DNA of 64,000 bases from Deltaproteobacteria bacterium (lineage in GTDB: Bacteria > Myxococcota_A > UBA796 > SXON01), in contig CANKTH010000013.1 in the NCBI GenBank assembly GCA_947486185.1, positions 1 to 64,000 on the forward strand, read 5' to 3'. Shown here in pieces: positions 48,781 to 59,000 of this stretch. Every line of letters starts with the position of its first letter. Position 1 is the first letter of the stretch. The notes below the pieces were generated by a model, which was not told the DNA's origin, made no database searches, and was given only the letters and a program-made list of their open reading frames with translations. A program made the position numbers and the translations under genes.

Positions 48781-50640
48781 ATGTTGACAACTTCTACTCC
48801 TACGAGCTCTCGGCCGGTGCAGGTCAAGGAGAGCGTCGTCATCCGTTTCGCGGGAGACTCCGGCGACGGTATGCAGGTGTTGGGCTCGCAATTCACCAAC
48901 ACCACGGCGATGTACGGCAACGACCTCGCGACCTTCCCCGATTTCCCTGCCGAAATCCGGGCGCCTGCGGGGACGCTGGCGGGAGTGTCGGGCTTTCAGC
49001 TTCACTTCTCCTCGCTCGACATCTTCACCCCGGGGGACACCCCCGAGGTGCTCATCGCGATGAACCCGGCCGCGCTCAAGGTCAATATCGCCGACCTCAA
49101 GCCGGGTGGCCTGTTGATCGTCAACGCCGAGAAGTTCGTGGCCCGCGAGTTCGAGAAGGCGGGCATCACCGTCAATCCACTCGAAGATGGCAGCCTCGAC
49201 GCGTACAAGCTGGTCCAGCTCGATCTGGGGCGGCTCGCGAAAGAGGCGGTGTCGGGGCTCGGGCTCGGCACCAAAGAGGTGGACCGCTGCAAGAACTTCT
49301 TTGCGCTGGGCATCACCTACTGGCTCTACAACCGCCCGATGGATGGCACGGTCCGCTGGATCGAGGCCAAGTTCAAGGACCCGTACCGCGAGGCCAACCT
49401 CCGCGCGCTCCAGGCGGGCTTCAACCTCGCCGAGACCATGGAGCTCTTTGGTGAGAGCTACTCGGTGCCCAAGGCCAAGCTCGCGCCAGGAACCTACCGG
49501 AACATCCTGGGTAATCAGGCTACGTCGCTCGGCCTCGTCGCTGGCGCCCAGCTCGCCGGGCTGCCGCTGTTCCTGGGCAGCTACCCGATCACTCCGGCGT
49601 CGGACATCCTCCACCAGCTCTCGGCCTACAAGTCCTTCAACGTCACCACCTTTCAGGCGGAAGACGAGATCGCCGCGATCGTGTCGGCGATCGGCGCGGC
49701 CTACACCGGCGCGCTGGGGGTCACCACCACGTCGGGCCCGGGTATGGCGCTCAAGACGGAGGCCATGGGCCTCGCGATCATGACCGAGCTGCCCCTCGTC
49801 ATCATCAACGTGCAGCGCGGCGGCCCGTCTACCGGGCTCCCCACCAAGACCGAGCAGGCCGACCTGCTTCAGGCCTTGTACGGCCGTAATGGTGAGGCCC
49901 CGCTCGCCATCGTCGCCGCCTGCACGCCGGCCGACTGTTTCGGCGCCGCGGTCGAGGCGGTGCGTATCGCCGTGACTCACATGGTCCCGACCATCCTGCT
50001 CACCGACGGCTACCTCGCCAACGGCAGCGAGCCCTGGGCTGTGCCCAACGTCGCGGATCTCCCCAAGATCCCCGTGCAGTTCCGCACGGACCCTGACGGT
50101 TTCCAGCCTTACGCCCGCAACCCCGACACCCTCGCCCGCGCCTGGGTCAAGCCCGGCACCCCGGGCCTCGAGCATCGCATCGGCGGCATCGAGAAGGACG
50201 CGCTCACCGGCGCGGTGTCTTACGACGCCGAGAACCACCAGACGATGTGCCTGACTCGCGCCGCCAAGATCGCCGCGATCAAGGTTCCCGACCTGGTGGT
50301 CGAGGGCGACGAGGGCGAGCTCCTCGTGGTGGGCTGGGGCTCAACCTACGGCGCCATCCACACCGCCATCGAAGCCGCCCGGGGCCAGGGTATCCGGGTC
50401 GCCCAGGCACACTTCCGCCACCTCAACCCGATGCCGGCCAACACGGAAGCCGTACTTCGCCGCTTCAAGCGGGTGATCGTGCCGGAGATGAACCTGGGCC
50501 AGCTCGTGAAGGTGCTCCGGAGCGAGTACCTGATCGACTGTAAGCCGATCACGAAGATCAAGGGCCAAGCCTTCAAAGTCAGCGAGCTCCTCGCCGCCAT
50601 CGTCGAGCACTCCGCCGCTATCCCCTCCCAGGAGCACTAA
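48781..50640 (+). CDS. korA: 2-oxoacid:ferredoxin oxidoreductase, alpha subunit (fused gamma-alpha)
   Basis: A 619-aa protein from the ATG at 48781 (AGGTG seven bases upstream); an ATG at 48748 would add 11 residues. The N-terminal gamma-type domain (VVIRFAGDSGDGMQVLGSQF, FPDFPAEIRAPAGTLAGVSG) is fused to the pyruvate-ferredoxin-oxidoreductase alpha domain (LFLGSYPITPASDILHQLSA, FQAEDEIAAIVSAIGAAYTG, TTTSGPGMALKTEAMGLAI, NVQRGGPSTGLPTKTEQADL). With KorB it converts 2-oxoglutarate or another 2-oxoacid, CoA and ferredoxin to acyl-CoA and CO2. This two-subunit form is known from aerobes such as Mycobacterium and Halobacterium. Confidence 0.93.
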   Translation: MLTTSTPTSSRPVQVKESVVIRFAGDSGDGMQVLGSQFTNTTAMYGNDLATFPDFPAEIRAPAGTLAGVSGFQLHFSSLDIFTPGDTPEVLIAMNPAALKVNIADLKPGGLLIVNAEKFVAREFEKAGITVNPLEDGSLDAYKLVQLDLGRLAKEAVSGLGLGTKEVDRCKNFFALGITYWLYNRPMDGTVRWIEAKFKDPYREANLRALQAGFNLAETMELFGESYSVPKAKLAPGTYRNILGNQATSLGLVAGAQLAGLPLFLGSYPITPASDILHQLSAYKSFNVTTFQAEDEIAAIVSAIGAAYTGALGVTTTSGPGMALKTEAMGLAIMTELPLVIINVQRGGPSTGLPTKTEQADLLQALYGRNGEAPLAIVAACTPADCFGAAVEAVRIAVTHMVPTILLTDGYLANGSEPWAVPNVADLPKIPVQFRTDPDGFQPYARNPDTLARAWVKPGTPGLEHRIGGIEKDALTGAVSYDAENHQTMCLTRAAKIAAIKVPDLVVEGDEGELLVVGWGSTYGAIHTAIEAARGQGIRVAQAHFRHLNPMPANTEAVLRRFKRVIVPEMNLGQLVKVLRSEYLIDCKPITKIKGQAFKVSELLAAIVEHSAAIPSQEH

Positions 50641-50641
50641 A

Positions 50642-51661
50642 ATGGACGCCACCTCAAATGGAGGCGCTGCGCGCGCCCTGACCAAGAAAGACTTCATGTC
50701 CGACCAGGTCATCCGCTGGTGCCCGGGCTGCGGCGACTACGCCATCCTCTCGCAAGCCCAGACGGTGTTTGCAGAGCTCGGTATCAAGCGCGAGGAGCTG
50801 TGTATCGTCAGCGGCATCGGTTGTTCCAGCCGTTTCCCCTACTACGTCAACTCCTACGGCTTCCACACCATCCACGGGCGCGCGGCGGCGCTGGCCACCG
50901 GCGTCAAGGTCGCCAACCCGGCGCTCTCGGTGTGGGTTGTGACCGGCGACGGCGACGCTTTGTCGATCGGCGGCAACCACACCGCCCATATGTTGAGGCG
51001 TAACGTCGATCTTCAGGTGTTGTTGTTCAACAACAAGATCTACGGGCTCACCAAGGGCCAGTACAGCCCGACCTCCGAGATCGGCAAGAAGACCAAGAGC
51101 ACGCCCTATGGCAGCGTGGATCACCCGTTCATGCCGGCGGCCTTCGCGCTCGGCTGTGACGCCAGCTTCGTCGCGCGTACGGTAGACATCCTCACCAAGG
51201 AGCAGCGCGACGTCATGAAGGCGGCCTACGCGCATAAAGGCTCGTCCTTCGTGGAGATCTACCAGAACTGCAACATCTTCAACGACGGCGCGTGGGACGC
51301 GCTCATCGAGAAGGCGGTGCGTAGCGAACGGATGATGTTCCTCGAGCACGGCGCACCGATGGTGTTTGGCGGCGGCAAGAAGGGCATCCGGCTCAACGGG
51401 CTCAAGCCGGAGATCATCGAGCTGGGTGACGGGCTCGGCCCCGACGACTGCCTCAAGCACGACGAGACCGACAGCACGCTGGCGATCCTGCTCGCGCGGA
51501 TGGACTACCCGGAGTTCCCGGTCCCGATGGGCGTGCTCTACCGGAAAGAGCGCCCCACCTACGACGCACTGATCAACGAACAGTTGGACACCGCCAAAGC
51601 CAAGGGGGCGGGCGACCTACAGAAGCTCCTCCTCGGCGGAGAGACCTGGAAGATCGACTGA
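50642..51661 (+). CDS. korB: 2-oxoacid:ferredoxin oxidoreductase, beta subunit
   Basis: A 339-aa thiamine-diphosphate-binding subunit. It has IRWCPGCGDYAILSQAQTVF, GIGCSSRFPYYVNSYGFHTI (cluster-ligand cysteines), VVTGDGDALSIGGNHTAHML (GDGD TPP motif) and LLFNNKIYGLTKGQYSPTSE (the NN...YG part). It starts one base after the korA stop and ends in TGATG overlapping the HAD gene, so the three are one transcription unit. No separate ferredoxin gene is adjacent. Confidence 0.94.
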   Translation: MDATSNGGAARALTKKDFMSDQVIRWCPGCGDYAILSQAQTVFAELGIKREELCIVSGIGCSSRFPYYVNSYGFHTIHGRAAALATGVKVANPALSVWVVTGDGDALSIGGNHTAHMLRRNVDLQVLLFNNKIYGLTKGQYSPTSEIGKKTKSTPYGSVDHPFMPAAFALGCDASFVARTVDILTKEQRDVMKAAYAHKGSSFVEIYQNCNIFNDGAWDALIEKAVRSERMMFLEHGAPMVFGGGKKGIRLNGLKPEIIELGDGLGPDDCLKHDETDSTLAILLARMDYPEFPVPMGVLYRKERPTYDALINEQLDTAKAKGAGDLQKLLLGGETWKID

Positions 51662-52473
51662 TGTCGGGTGGGGTGTCGGCCGGTCGGCTGCGGCCGGTCG
51701 CCGAGCTGGGCGCCGCCGAGCTGGGCGCGGTCAGCGGCATCCTGTGTGACATCGACGACACCCTGACGCTTCACGGCCAGCTGATACCGGAGGCGTTCAT
51801 GGCGATGGCGCGCGCGCGAGCGGCGGGCCTCGCGGTGATCCCTGTGACCGGGCGCCCGGCGGGCTGGGTCGATCACCTCGCGCGGATGTGGCCGGTGGAC
51901 GGCGTGGTCGGTGAAAACGGCGGACTCTGGTTCTTCATGAAGGACGGCCGCCTGAACCGGAGGTTCTTGCAGTCGGAGCCAGAGCGGCGGCAAAACCGCG
52001 CCAACCTGGACCGGATCGCGGCGTTGATCCTGGCCGAAGTCCCGGGTACGGCGCTGGCGTCGGACCAGCCTTATCGAGAGCTGGACCTCGCCGTCGACTT
52101 CTGCGAAGACGTACCGGCGCTGCCCGAGGCCGAGATCGACCGGATCGTGGCGGCCTTCGAGCGGCACGGCGCGACGTGTAAGGTGAGCTCGATCCACGTC
52201 AACGGTTGGTTCGGCAGCTTCGACAAGCTCACCGGGTTCCAGCGACTGACGGCGGAGCTTGGGCTCCCGTCGGCGGCGGACCGGTGGCTCTACGTGGGCG
52301 ACTCCGCGAATGACGGCCCGATGTTCGCCCACTTTCCGGTGTCGGTCGGGGTCGCCAACGTGGACGCCTTTCTACATCGACTCCCGGTGTGGCCCGCATG
52401 GCGTTGTGAGCGGCCGGGCGGCTACGGCTTCGCGGACCTGGTGGACCGGGTGCTGGCAGCGCGCGAAGGGTGA
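51661..52473 (+). CDS. HAD-superfamily phosphatase (Cof/SPP-like)
   Basis: A 270-aa protein. HAD motif I GILCDIDDTLTLHG (nucleophile Asp), motif II VIPVTGRPAGW, a C2-type cap (about 85-190), and motif IV LYVGDSANDGPMFAHF. It resembles sucrose-phosphate or mannosyl-3-phosphoglycerate phosphatases, but the substrate is not determinable. The start ATG overlaps the korB TGA (TGATG), which implies coupling without an obvious functional link. Confidence 0.85.
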   Translation: MSGGVSAGRLRPVAELGAAELGAVSGILCDIDDTLTLHGQLIPEAFMAMARARAAGLAVIPVTGRPAGWVDHLARMWPVDGVVGENGGLWFFMKDGRLNRRFLQSEPERRQNRANLDRIAALILAEVPGTALASDQPYRELDLAVDFCEDVPALPEAEIDRIVAAFERHGATCKVSSIHVNGWFGSFDKLTGFQRLTAELGLPSAADRWLYVGDSANDGPMFAHFPVSVGVANVDAFLHRLPVWPAWRCERPGGYGFADLVDRVLAAREG

Positions 52474-52614
52474 GCGGAGGCCGGATAAGGAGGTTGAACG
52501 CCCCTCACGGCCGAACCGGCTCGTTCACGGACCCCTGGCGGGATGGAGCCGGTACGGTAAGCTTGGGGGGACGACCGTGCTCTCCGGCCTCCGGCTGCGT
52601 TGACACCGCCATCC

Positions 52615-53265
52615 TCACCCCCGCAGGATCACCCTCACACATCCGAGGCCGTAGCTCACGGACCGCCGGAACGAGATGGACTGGACGCCCGGCGTATAAC
52701 GGGTGGGCACGGGGCGCTCGGCGATCCGCACCTTACGCCGGAGCAGCGCCACCAGGAGCTCCTGGTCAAAGAGGTAATCATCAGAGAAGCTTGAATAATC
52801 GACTGTCTTCAGCAGACTCGTACGGAAAGCCCGCGCCCCTGTATGAAGCTCGCTGTGGTGTACCCCAAAACGCCAGTTGGCCAGGCTCGTGAGCCCGCGG
52901 TTGGCCACCCGCCGCCAGCCCGGGATCACCGAAGGATCCGCGAGGAAGCGACTTCCGAGCACCGCGTCCGCCTCGTCGAGCGCGTCGGCCAGCCCCAGCG
53001 TCGCGTCCAGATCGTACTGATCGTCGCCGTGGAGCAGCACGACCCGCTCCGCGCCCGCGGCCAAGGCGGCGTCGTAGCCGGTCTTTTGAGCGGCACCGTA
53101 GCCGCGATTGTGCGGGTGCCGGAGCACCCGGTGCCCTGGCGCCGCGACCGGAAGCTCGCTGCCGTCGTCCACTACAAAAACCTGGAGCCCCGCCGGTAAA
53201 CGTGCCAGCAGCGCCGGCAGCGCCGGTCCTGTGTTGAAGGCGGGGATCACCACGGCGAGCGACAC
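52615..53265 (-). CDS. Glycosyltransferase family 2 (DPM/polyprenol-type)
   Basis: A 216-aa protein from a GTG at 53265 with GGGAGG five bases upstream. GT-A features: LAVVIPAFNTGPALPALLA, VFVVDDGSELPV (nucleotide-binding DDGS), LHGDDQYDLDATLGLADALD (D-x-D equivalent DDQYD) and DYLFDQELLVALLRRKVRIA (catalytic Asp region), resembling dolichol-phosphate-mannose synthases. No membrane helix is evident. The gene overlaps the preceding glycosyltransferase by 19 bases. The reading frame continues upstream to 53961, but that part lies on top of the other gene and is not counted. Confidence 0.85.
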   Translation of the reverse strand: MSLAVVIPAFNTGPALPALLARLPAGLQVFVVDDGSELPVAAPGHRVLRHPHNRGYGAAQKTGYDAALAAGAERVVLLHGDDQYDLDATLGLADALDEADAVLGSRFLADPSVIPGWRRVANRGLTSLANWRFGVHHSELHTGARAFRTSLLKTVDYSSFSDDYLFDQELLVALLRRKVRIAERPVPTRYTPGVQSISFRRSVSYGLGCVRVILRG

Positions 53266-54218
53266 AGATCCTCCCACGCCACCCGGCCGCGCCACAGCTC
53301 CCGCCACATGTCCAGCTCGCCGCGCTCCCAAGACTCCCGCTCCAGCACCCGCTCCTGCCACCACTGCGGCGCTTCGACCAGGCCCAAAAAGAGCCCCGCC
53401 AGCGCGGCTCGTCCGAGCCCCGGGGGCAGCTTCAACGCCGGGCCCCGCCCTCGCCGCGCCAACACCCAGTAGAGCCCGTAGCGCCCCGCCGTCCAGAGAG
53501 GCAAGGTCAGGAGCGCCGTCGCCGGCAGGCTCCGTACCGCCGCCCTGACCCGGTTCTTCTCGATGTTCTTGACCTTCACCGTGCTGTCTCGGCCATGGGT
53601 GGCCCCCAGGTGGTGATACACCCCCGCGGTTGGCACCGCGACGAGCCGCAGCGCGCGTCGTAACAATCGCAGCGAAAAGTCCACATCTTCGCCAAAACTC
53701 TCGAGCCGGAGATCGAAGCCGCGGAGCTCGTCCCAGATCGGCCGGGCGATCAGCACCGCCGCGCCCGAGAGACCACCAGGCACCCCGTCGGGCACCTGCG
53801 TGCCGGCGCGCCCACGGGCCCACACCGCGCCGTCGGGGAAAAAACCGTGTCCCAGGTTGTCGATCCGCCCGCTGCCATCCGCGAGCCAGATACACGGCAG
53901 GTACACCGCCGGCCCCGACCAGGCCGCCGCCAGAGACGCAATACATCCTGGCGCGAGCCATGTATCATCGTTGAGCACCAGCAGGTGGTAGCCGGGAAAA
54001 GCGTCGGCGCCCGCGTGCACCGCCCGCGCATAAGCGACATTCTGACCCAGTTGAAGCACCCTTCCGGGCAGGCCCTGGAGTGATACATCGCGCGGTGTAT
54101 TGCTCACCACCACCACCACCGCGTCGGGCTGCCGATCCTGCGTGCGGATCGACCGGAGACAGGCCTCCACCAGGTGGTCTGCGTGGTGGGTCACCACCAC
54201 CACGAGCAGGGGACTCAC
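53247..54218 (-). CDS. Glycosyltransferase family 2 (rhamnosyltransferase-like)
   Basis: A 323-aa protein. LLVVVVTHHADHLVEACLRS opens the GT-A fold, followed by HLLVLNDDTWLAPGCIASLA (D-D-x metal site), GGLSGAAVLIARPIWDELRG and FDLRLESFGEDVDFSLRLLR (the ED catalytic base region). A C-terminal helical region (about 225-300) contains WTAGRYGLYWVLARRG. It probably transfers a sugar to an envelope polysaccharide or lipid acceptor. Its ATG overlaps the FHA gene's stop. Confidence 0.87.
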   Translation of the reverse strand: MSPLLVVVVTHHADHLVEACLRSIRTQDRQPDAVVVVVSNTPRDVSLQGLPGRVLQLGQNVAYARAVHAGADAFPGYHLLVLNDDTWLAPGCIASLAAAWSGPAVYLPCIWLADGSGRIDNLGHGFFPDGAVWARGRAGTQVPDGVPGGLSGAAVLIARPIWDELRGFDLRLESFGEDVDFSLRLLRRALRLVAVPTAGVYHHLGATHGRDSTVKVKNIEKNRVRAAVRSLPATALLTLPLWTAGRYGLYWVLARRGRGPALKLPPGLGRAALAGLFLGLVEAPQWWQERVLERESWERGELDMWRELWRGRVAWEDLCRSPW

Positions 54219-54976
54219 CGGCCGAGAGACAGGCGAAGCACGGTTTTTCCAACCCCGACGGTGTCCCCGATACGGAGACGCGCCACATAGACCCGGCGAC
54301 CGTTATGCCAGGTGCCGTTGGTACTCTCCGTGTCACGCAGGAACACCATCTCGCGGCCGAAAAGCTCGATCACGGCGTGACGACGCGACACCTCGGTGTC
54401 GGACAGGGGCACCTCTCCCGCCCGCCGACCGATGGTCATGTTCCCACGGGTAAACCGGTAGATTCGCCCGAGGTCGGCGCCCGCCACGACCTCGAGCACC
54501 GCGTTCATACCCGGCGGTACCCGCAGGTCCTGACCCACGATGTCCACCGGGCTCCGCCGGCCCCCGACCTCCACCTGCTCTTCGTTGAGCAACCACGCGA
54601 TCTCGAGCTCCTTGGGCGGCCCGGCCGCGCCGGGACCGGCGGCGGGCACCTCGGCGGGAGCAGCCGGCGGCTCAGGCGGATCGTCCGCCAGAAAGAGCAC
54701 GAGTCGGGTCGAGCCAAGCGCCACCTCCGCCCCCGGACGCAGCAGCGCCTCCCGCACCAGCCGGCCGTCCACCAGGCTGCCGTTGGTCGAGCCCAGGTCC
54801 TGGAGCACATACTCTCCGAGCCGAAAGATCACCTGACAATGCCGACCGCTGATGAGCTGATCCTCCAGCAGCAGGTCCCCCTCGCGCCGCCCGATCACCA
54901 GCGGCTCGGTGGTGGACAGCGGCACGTTCAGGCCCGCCCGGGAGCCGGCTACGATCTTCAAAAATGCGCGCGCCAT
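54215..54976 (-). CDS. Double FHA-domain protein
   Basis: A 253-aa protein from the ATG at 54976. FHA 1 (about 25-95): LVIGRREGDLLLEDQLISGR, HCQVIF, LQDLGSTNGSLVDG. FHA 2 (about 170-250): MTIGRRAGEVPLSDTEVSRR, HAVIELFG, DTESTNGTWHNGRRV. Both keep GR, SxRH and STNG, the phosphothreonine-contact residues. A Pro/Ala linker (about 105-130) separates them. It is cytoplasmic and likely reads out a Ser/Thr kinase such as the one at 23092-24156 (inference). It sits between HMG-CoA lyase and two glycosyltransferases in one operon. Confidence 0.9.
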   Translation of the reverse strand: MARAFLKIVAGSRAGLNVPLSTTEPLVIGRREGDLLLEDQLISGRHCQVIFRLGEYVLQDLGSTNGSLVDGRLVREALLRPGAEVALGSTRLVLFLADDPPEPPAAPAEVPAAGPGAAGPPKELEIAWLLNEEQVEVGGRRSPVDIVGQDLRVPPGMNAVLEVVAGADLGRIYRFTRGNMTIGRRAGEVPLSDTEVSRRHAVIELFGREMVFLRDTESTNGTWHNGRRVYVARLRIGDTVGVGKTVLRLSLGR

Positions 54977-54986
54977 CGCTCCTGGC

Positions 54987-55916
54987 TCACGACACTTTCC
55001 TGGCCGACGCCCGGGCTTGCGCCCCACGCCACGCCAGGTGTACCCGCCCCGGAAGCTCCCGCCCCAGGATCTCGGCGGCGTATCCGCCCGCCTCACACAG
55101 CTTCTCCAGGTTGACGCCGGTGTCTACCCCCATCGCCCCGAAGAGGTGGACCAGGTCTTCCGTCGCCGCGTTCCCCGAAGCCCCGGGTGCATACGGACAG
55201 CCGCCCAGGCCGGCGACCGAACCATCAAAGGTGGTGATGCCGCAGTTCCATGCGGTGAGCGCGTTGGCCAAAGCCGTGCCGCGTGTATCATGGAAATGTA
55301 CGGATAACTTTGATAAACCGATACCCGCCCCCGTGAGCACCTCCACGATCCGCTCAACCTGGCGCGGGTCGCCGAGGCCCACGGTGTCCCCGAGCACGAT
55401 CTCGTCCGCGCCCGCCGCGAGCAGGCGCTCCGCGATCCGCAGCGTCGCGTCGGGCGCCACCGGACCCTCGTAGGGGCAGCCAAAAACCGTGGAGATGTAG
55501 GAGCGCACCCCCAGGTTTGCCGCCTTGGCACAGGTGATCACCTCGTCGAGCCCCGCCAGGCTCTCCCGGATCGTACGGTTGAGGTTCTTGAGGTTGTGGG
55601 TCTCACTGGCCGACATGAAGGTGGCCGCGTGCGAGAGCCCGCTCTGAATCAGCCGCTCGATCCCGACCGTATTGGGCACGAGGCCCCAGTAGCGTACCCC
55701 CTCCCGCCGGGGCAGCATCGCCACGAGCTGGGCGGCGTCGGCAAGCTGGGGGATCCAGCCCGAACGTACAAAACTGGTGACCTCGACGTCGTTGCAGCCG
55801 GCGTCGACGAGGCGCGCGATCAAGGCTGCTTTGGAGGCGGTCGGCACCACACAGGCTTCGTTCTGAAGCCCGTCGCGAGGGGACACCTCGTAGATGCGGA
55901 TCGATCCTGGTCCCAT
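54987..55916 (-). CDS. Hydroxymethylglutaryl-CoA lyase
   Basis: A 309-aa DRE-TIM/HMGL-like enzyme. IYEVSPRDGLQNEACVVPT (metal and substrate-binding Arg-Asp), DVEVTSFVRSGWIPQLADA, FMSASETHNLKNLNRTI, SVHFHDTRGTALANALTA (metal His-x-His) and VAGLGGCPYAPGASGNAATE with the catalytic Cys loop. It cleaves HMG-CoA to acetoacetate and acetyl-CoA in leucine degradation. First gene of a four-gene minus-strand operon (10-base gap to the FHA gene). Confidence 0.93.
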   Translation of the reverse strand: MGPGSIRIYEVSPRDGLQNEACVVPTASKAALIARLVDAGCNDVEVTSFVRSGWIPQLADAAQLVAMLPRREGVRYWGLVPNTVGIERLIQSGLSHAATFMSASETHNLKNLNRTIRESLAGLDEVITCAKAANLGVRSYISTVFGCPYEGPVAPDATLRIAERLLAAGADEIVLGDTVGLGDPRQVERIVEVLTGAGIGLSKLSVHFHDTRGTALANALTAWNCGITTFDGSVAGLGGCPYAPGASGNAATEDLVHLFGAMGVDTGVNLEKLCEAGGYAAEILGRELPGRVHLAWRGAQARASARKVS

Positions 55917-56095
55917 TCTTCAACCCTAACGCCGCGCGAGGCTAACCGAAATGGCGAGACCGCTCATCGCCTCGATTAGCTGCGGGCTCGCACGGCAGTA
56001 ACCTGCGGCGCTCGGACGCAGGCAGTGGGTGGCACTCCCGCCGCCTTGCGCGAACGCTCGGGTCGGATAAAGCTCGGCGAAACGGATCGTTCCCC

Positions 56096-59000
56096 ATGTT
56101 GCTCCTGGCGATGCTCTGGGCCTGCACCGAGGCGACTGATCCCAAGACCCCCACGGAGCCGCTTCCCGACCGGGACGGCGACGGTTACGGCGACTCCGAC
56201 TGCGACGACAGCAGCGCCGCCGTCCACCCAGGCGCCGACGAACGGTGCGACGGGCTCGACAACGACTGTGACGGTGAGGTCGACGAAGACGCGGTGGACG
56301 GGAACACCTGGTACGCCGACGCCGACGCCGACGGCTTTGGGGCCGACGCTATCCAGGGCTGCGAGGCGCCCGCCGGCGCGGTGACCAACGGCTACGACTG
56401 TGACGATGAGGATCCGAGCGCCCACCCCGACGCCGAAGAACGGTGCAACCTCGCCGACGACGATTGTGATGGCCTGATCGACGAAGATGCCGCAGAGGCA
56501 CGGGCCTGGTATGCCGACACCGACGGGGACAACCTAGGCGCCGGCGAGCCGACGTCGGCGTGTGAGGCGCCCGCAGGCAGCGTCGCGGACGGCAGCGACT
56601 GTGACGACACCGACCCGGACACCTGGCCGGGCGCGCCCGAAGCCTGCACCGATCTCGCCGACCGGGACTGTGACGGGCTCCCGGGAGGTCAGGACAACGA
56701 CACGGACACCTACGCCGCCTGCGAAGACTGTGACGATTCTAACTTTGGAATCCACCCCGACGCGACGGAGACGTGCGACGAGGCGAACGTAGACGAAGAC
56801 TGTTCGGGCGCCGCCGACGACGACGACCCCGGCGTCGATCCTGCCGGCCAGATCACCGGGTACACCGACGCCGATGCCGACGGTTTTGGGGACTCCACGA
56901 CCCTTTTTCAAAGCTGTGACCTGCCGCCGGGCGCCACCCACGATGCGACGGACTGCGACGACACCAATCCCCTGGTCTCGCCCAGCGCGCCCGAGCTGTG
57001 CGGCGGCGGCGATGAAGACTGCGACGGATGGGTGGACGACCTCGATCCCGACGTGACCGGGACGTCCACCTGGTACGAAGACCACGATGGCGACGGGGTT
57101 GGCTCCGCCTCCGGCCCGACGACGGCGTGTACCCGGCCGGCGGACTCGAGCGGCACCGCGGGCGACTGCGACGACAACGACGACGCCCGATACCCTGGCG
57201 CCACCGAGCTGTGTGACTCCGGCGACGTGGACGAGGACTGCGACGGCCTCGCGGAAGATGACGACCCCGAAAGCGCTGGAGGTACCCAGCTTTACGCCGA
57301 CGCGGACGGCGACGGTTGGGGCGCCGACACCAGCACGACCACCGCCTGCGATCTGGCTCCGGGCCTGGTCACCGTCCCGGGAGACTGCGATGAAGGCGAC
57401 CCCGAGGTGTTCCCCGCCGCGACGGAGGTCTGCGACGCGGTGGACAACGACTGTGATGGACTCGCCGACGAAGACGACGCCGACTTGAGTGGCGGGATCG
57501 TGCTTTATCGGGATGTCGATGAAGATGGCTGGGGCGGCGCTTCGTCGCTCGTCGCGTGCGCGGAACGATCGGGGTGGACCACCTCCGGGGGTGACTGCGA
57601 CGACCTCGACGCGCTCGTCTCACCGGACGCAAGTGAACGTTGTGACGGAGTTTTGGACGAAGACTGTGACGGCCTGATCGACGACGATGATGTCGGAGCG
57701 AGCGGCACCACCACCTGGTACCAGGATGGCGATGGCGACGGCTACGGCGGAAGTACCACGATCGACGCGTGCTCTGCGCCGCCCGGCGCGCTCGCGAGCG
57801 GCGGAGATTGTCACGACGGCGATCCGGCCGTCTCTCCGGCGGCGACCGAGACCTGTGACGGCGTCGACCAGGACTGCGACGGCGCCGCCGACCAGGGCCT
57901 GGCGCTCTGGTACCCCGACTACGACGGCGACGGCTTTGGCGATCTCCTCGATCCGGGATCGTGTAGCCCGGGGCATGACCTGATCAGCGACAACACCGAC
58001 TGTGATGAGTCGGACGCTGCGGTCAACCCCGATGCCCTCGAGGCCTGCACGACGGGGGACGAAGACTGCGATGGCCTCGACGCCGACGGGGACCCCGACG
58101 TGATCGGCACCACCTTCTACGCCGACGCCGACGCCGACGGCTATGGCGACGACAGCCTGCCGCGCACCGGCTGTACGCTCGCGGCCGGCGAGGCGCTCGT
58201 CGGCGGCGACTGCGACGAGGCCGACGCCGCCGTGCACCCCGGAGCAACCGAGATCTATGGCGACACCTTCGACGACAACTGCGACGGCGAGATCGACCCC
58301 GAGGTCTCCGCCTGCGTCGGCTACGACGTCCCCGGAGATTATTCCACCTTGAGCGCAGCGGTCGCGGCGCAGGTCTCCCCCATCTGCCTGGGGGCCGGGA
58401 CCTTTCGCGGGGACATCGAGTGCGACTACGACTGCACGATCCAGGGGGAGGGCCCAGAAACCAGCACGATCCTGGGGAACGTGACCCACTCCCTGTCGAC
58501 CGACGTCCTCACCCTCTCGCACCTCGGGATCGAAGGCTACCTCAGCACGGGCAACGGGACTTTCGAGAACCTCCGGGTGGACTGCTCGGGCGAGAACTCG
58601 GCGGTGAACATCGGGGACGTTCGTAGCGTGAGCCCGAGCTTCAATCGGCTGGACGCCACCTGCCCGGGCGGTCGGGCCGTGGAGATCACCGCATCCAACT
58701 ACCGGGGCACGCCCACCATCAGCATCTCCAACAGTTGGCTCCACGACTCCAATCAAGGCATCCACGGCGGCATCTATACCTATCCATCTGGTACGTCCGG
58801 CAATATCAGCTTCTGGGTCTACAACACCACCATCGACGGAAATGACTCGGGTATCGACCTCTCGGTGACCGACCGCTACCCCTACAGCGCGATCTTCTAT
58901 GAATTCAACAACCTCTATTACAACAACGAGACCGCGCTCAGCCTGGACCTGTACGGCAGCGGCCGCCACTACACCGGCCCCGACGTGTTCTGGGCCAACA

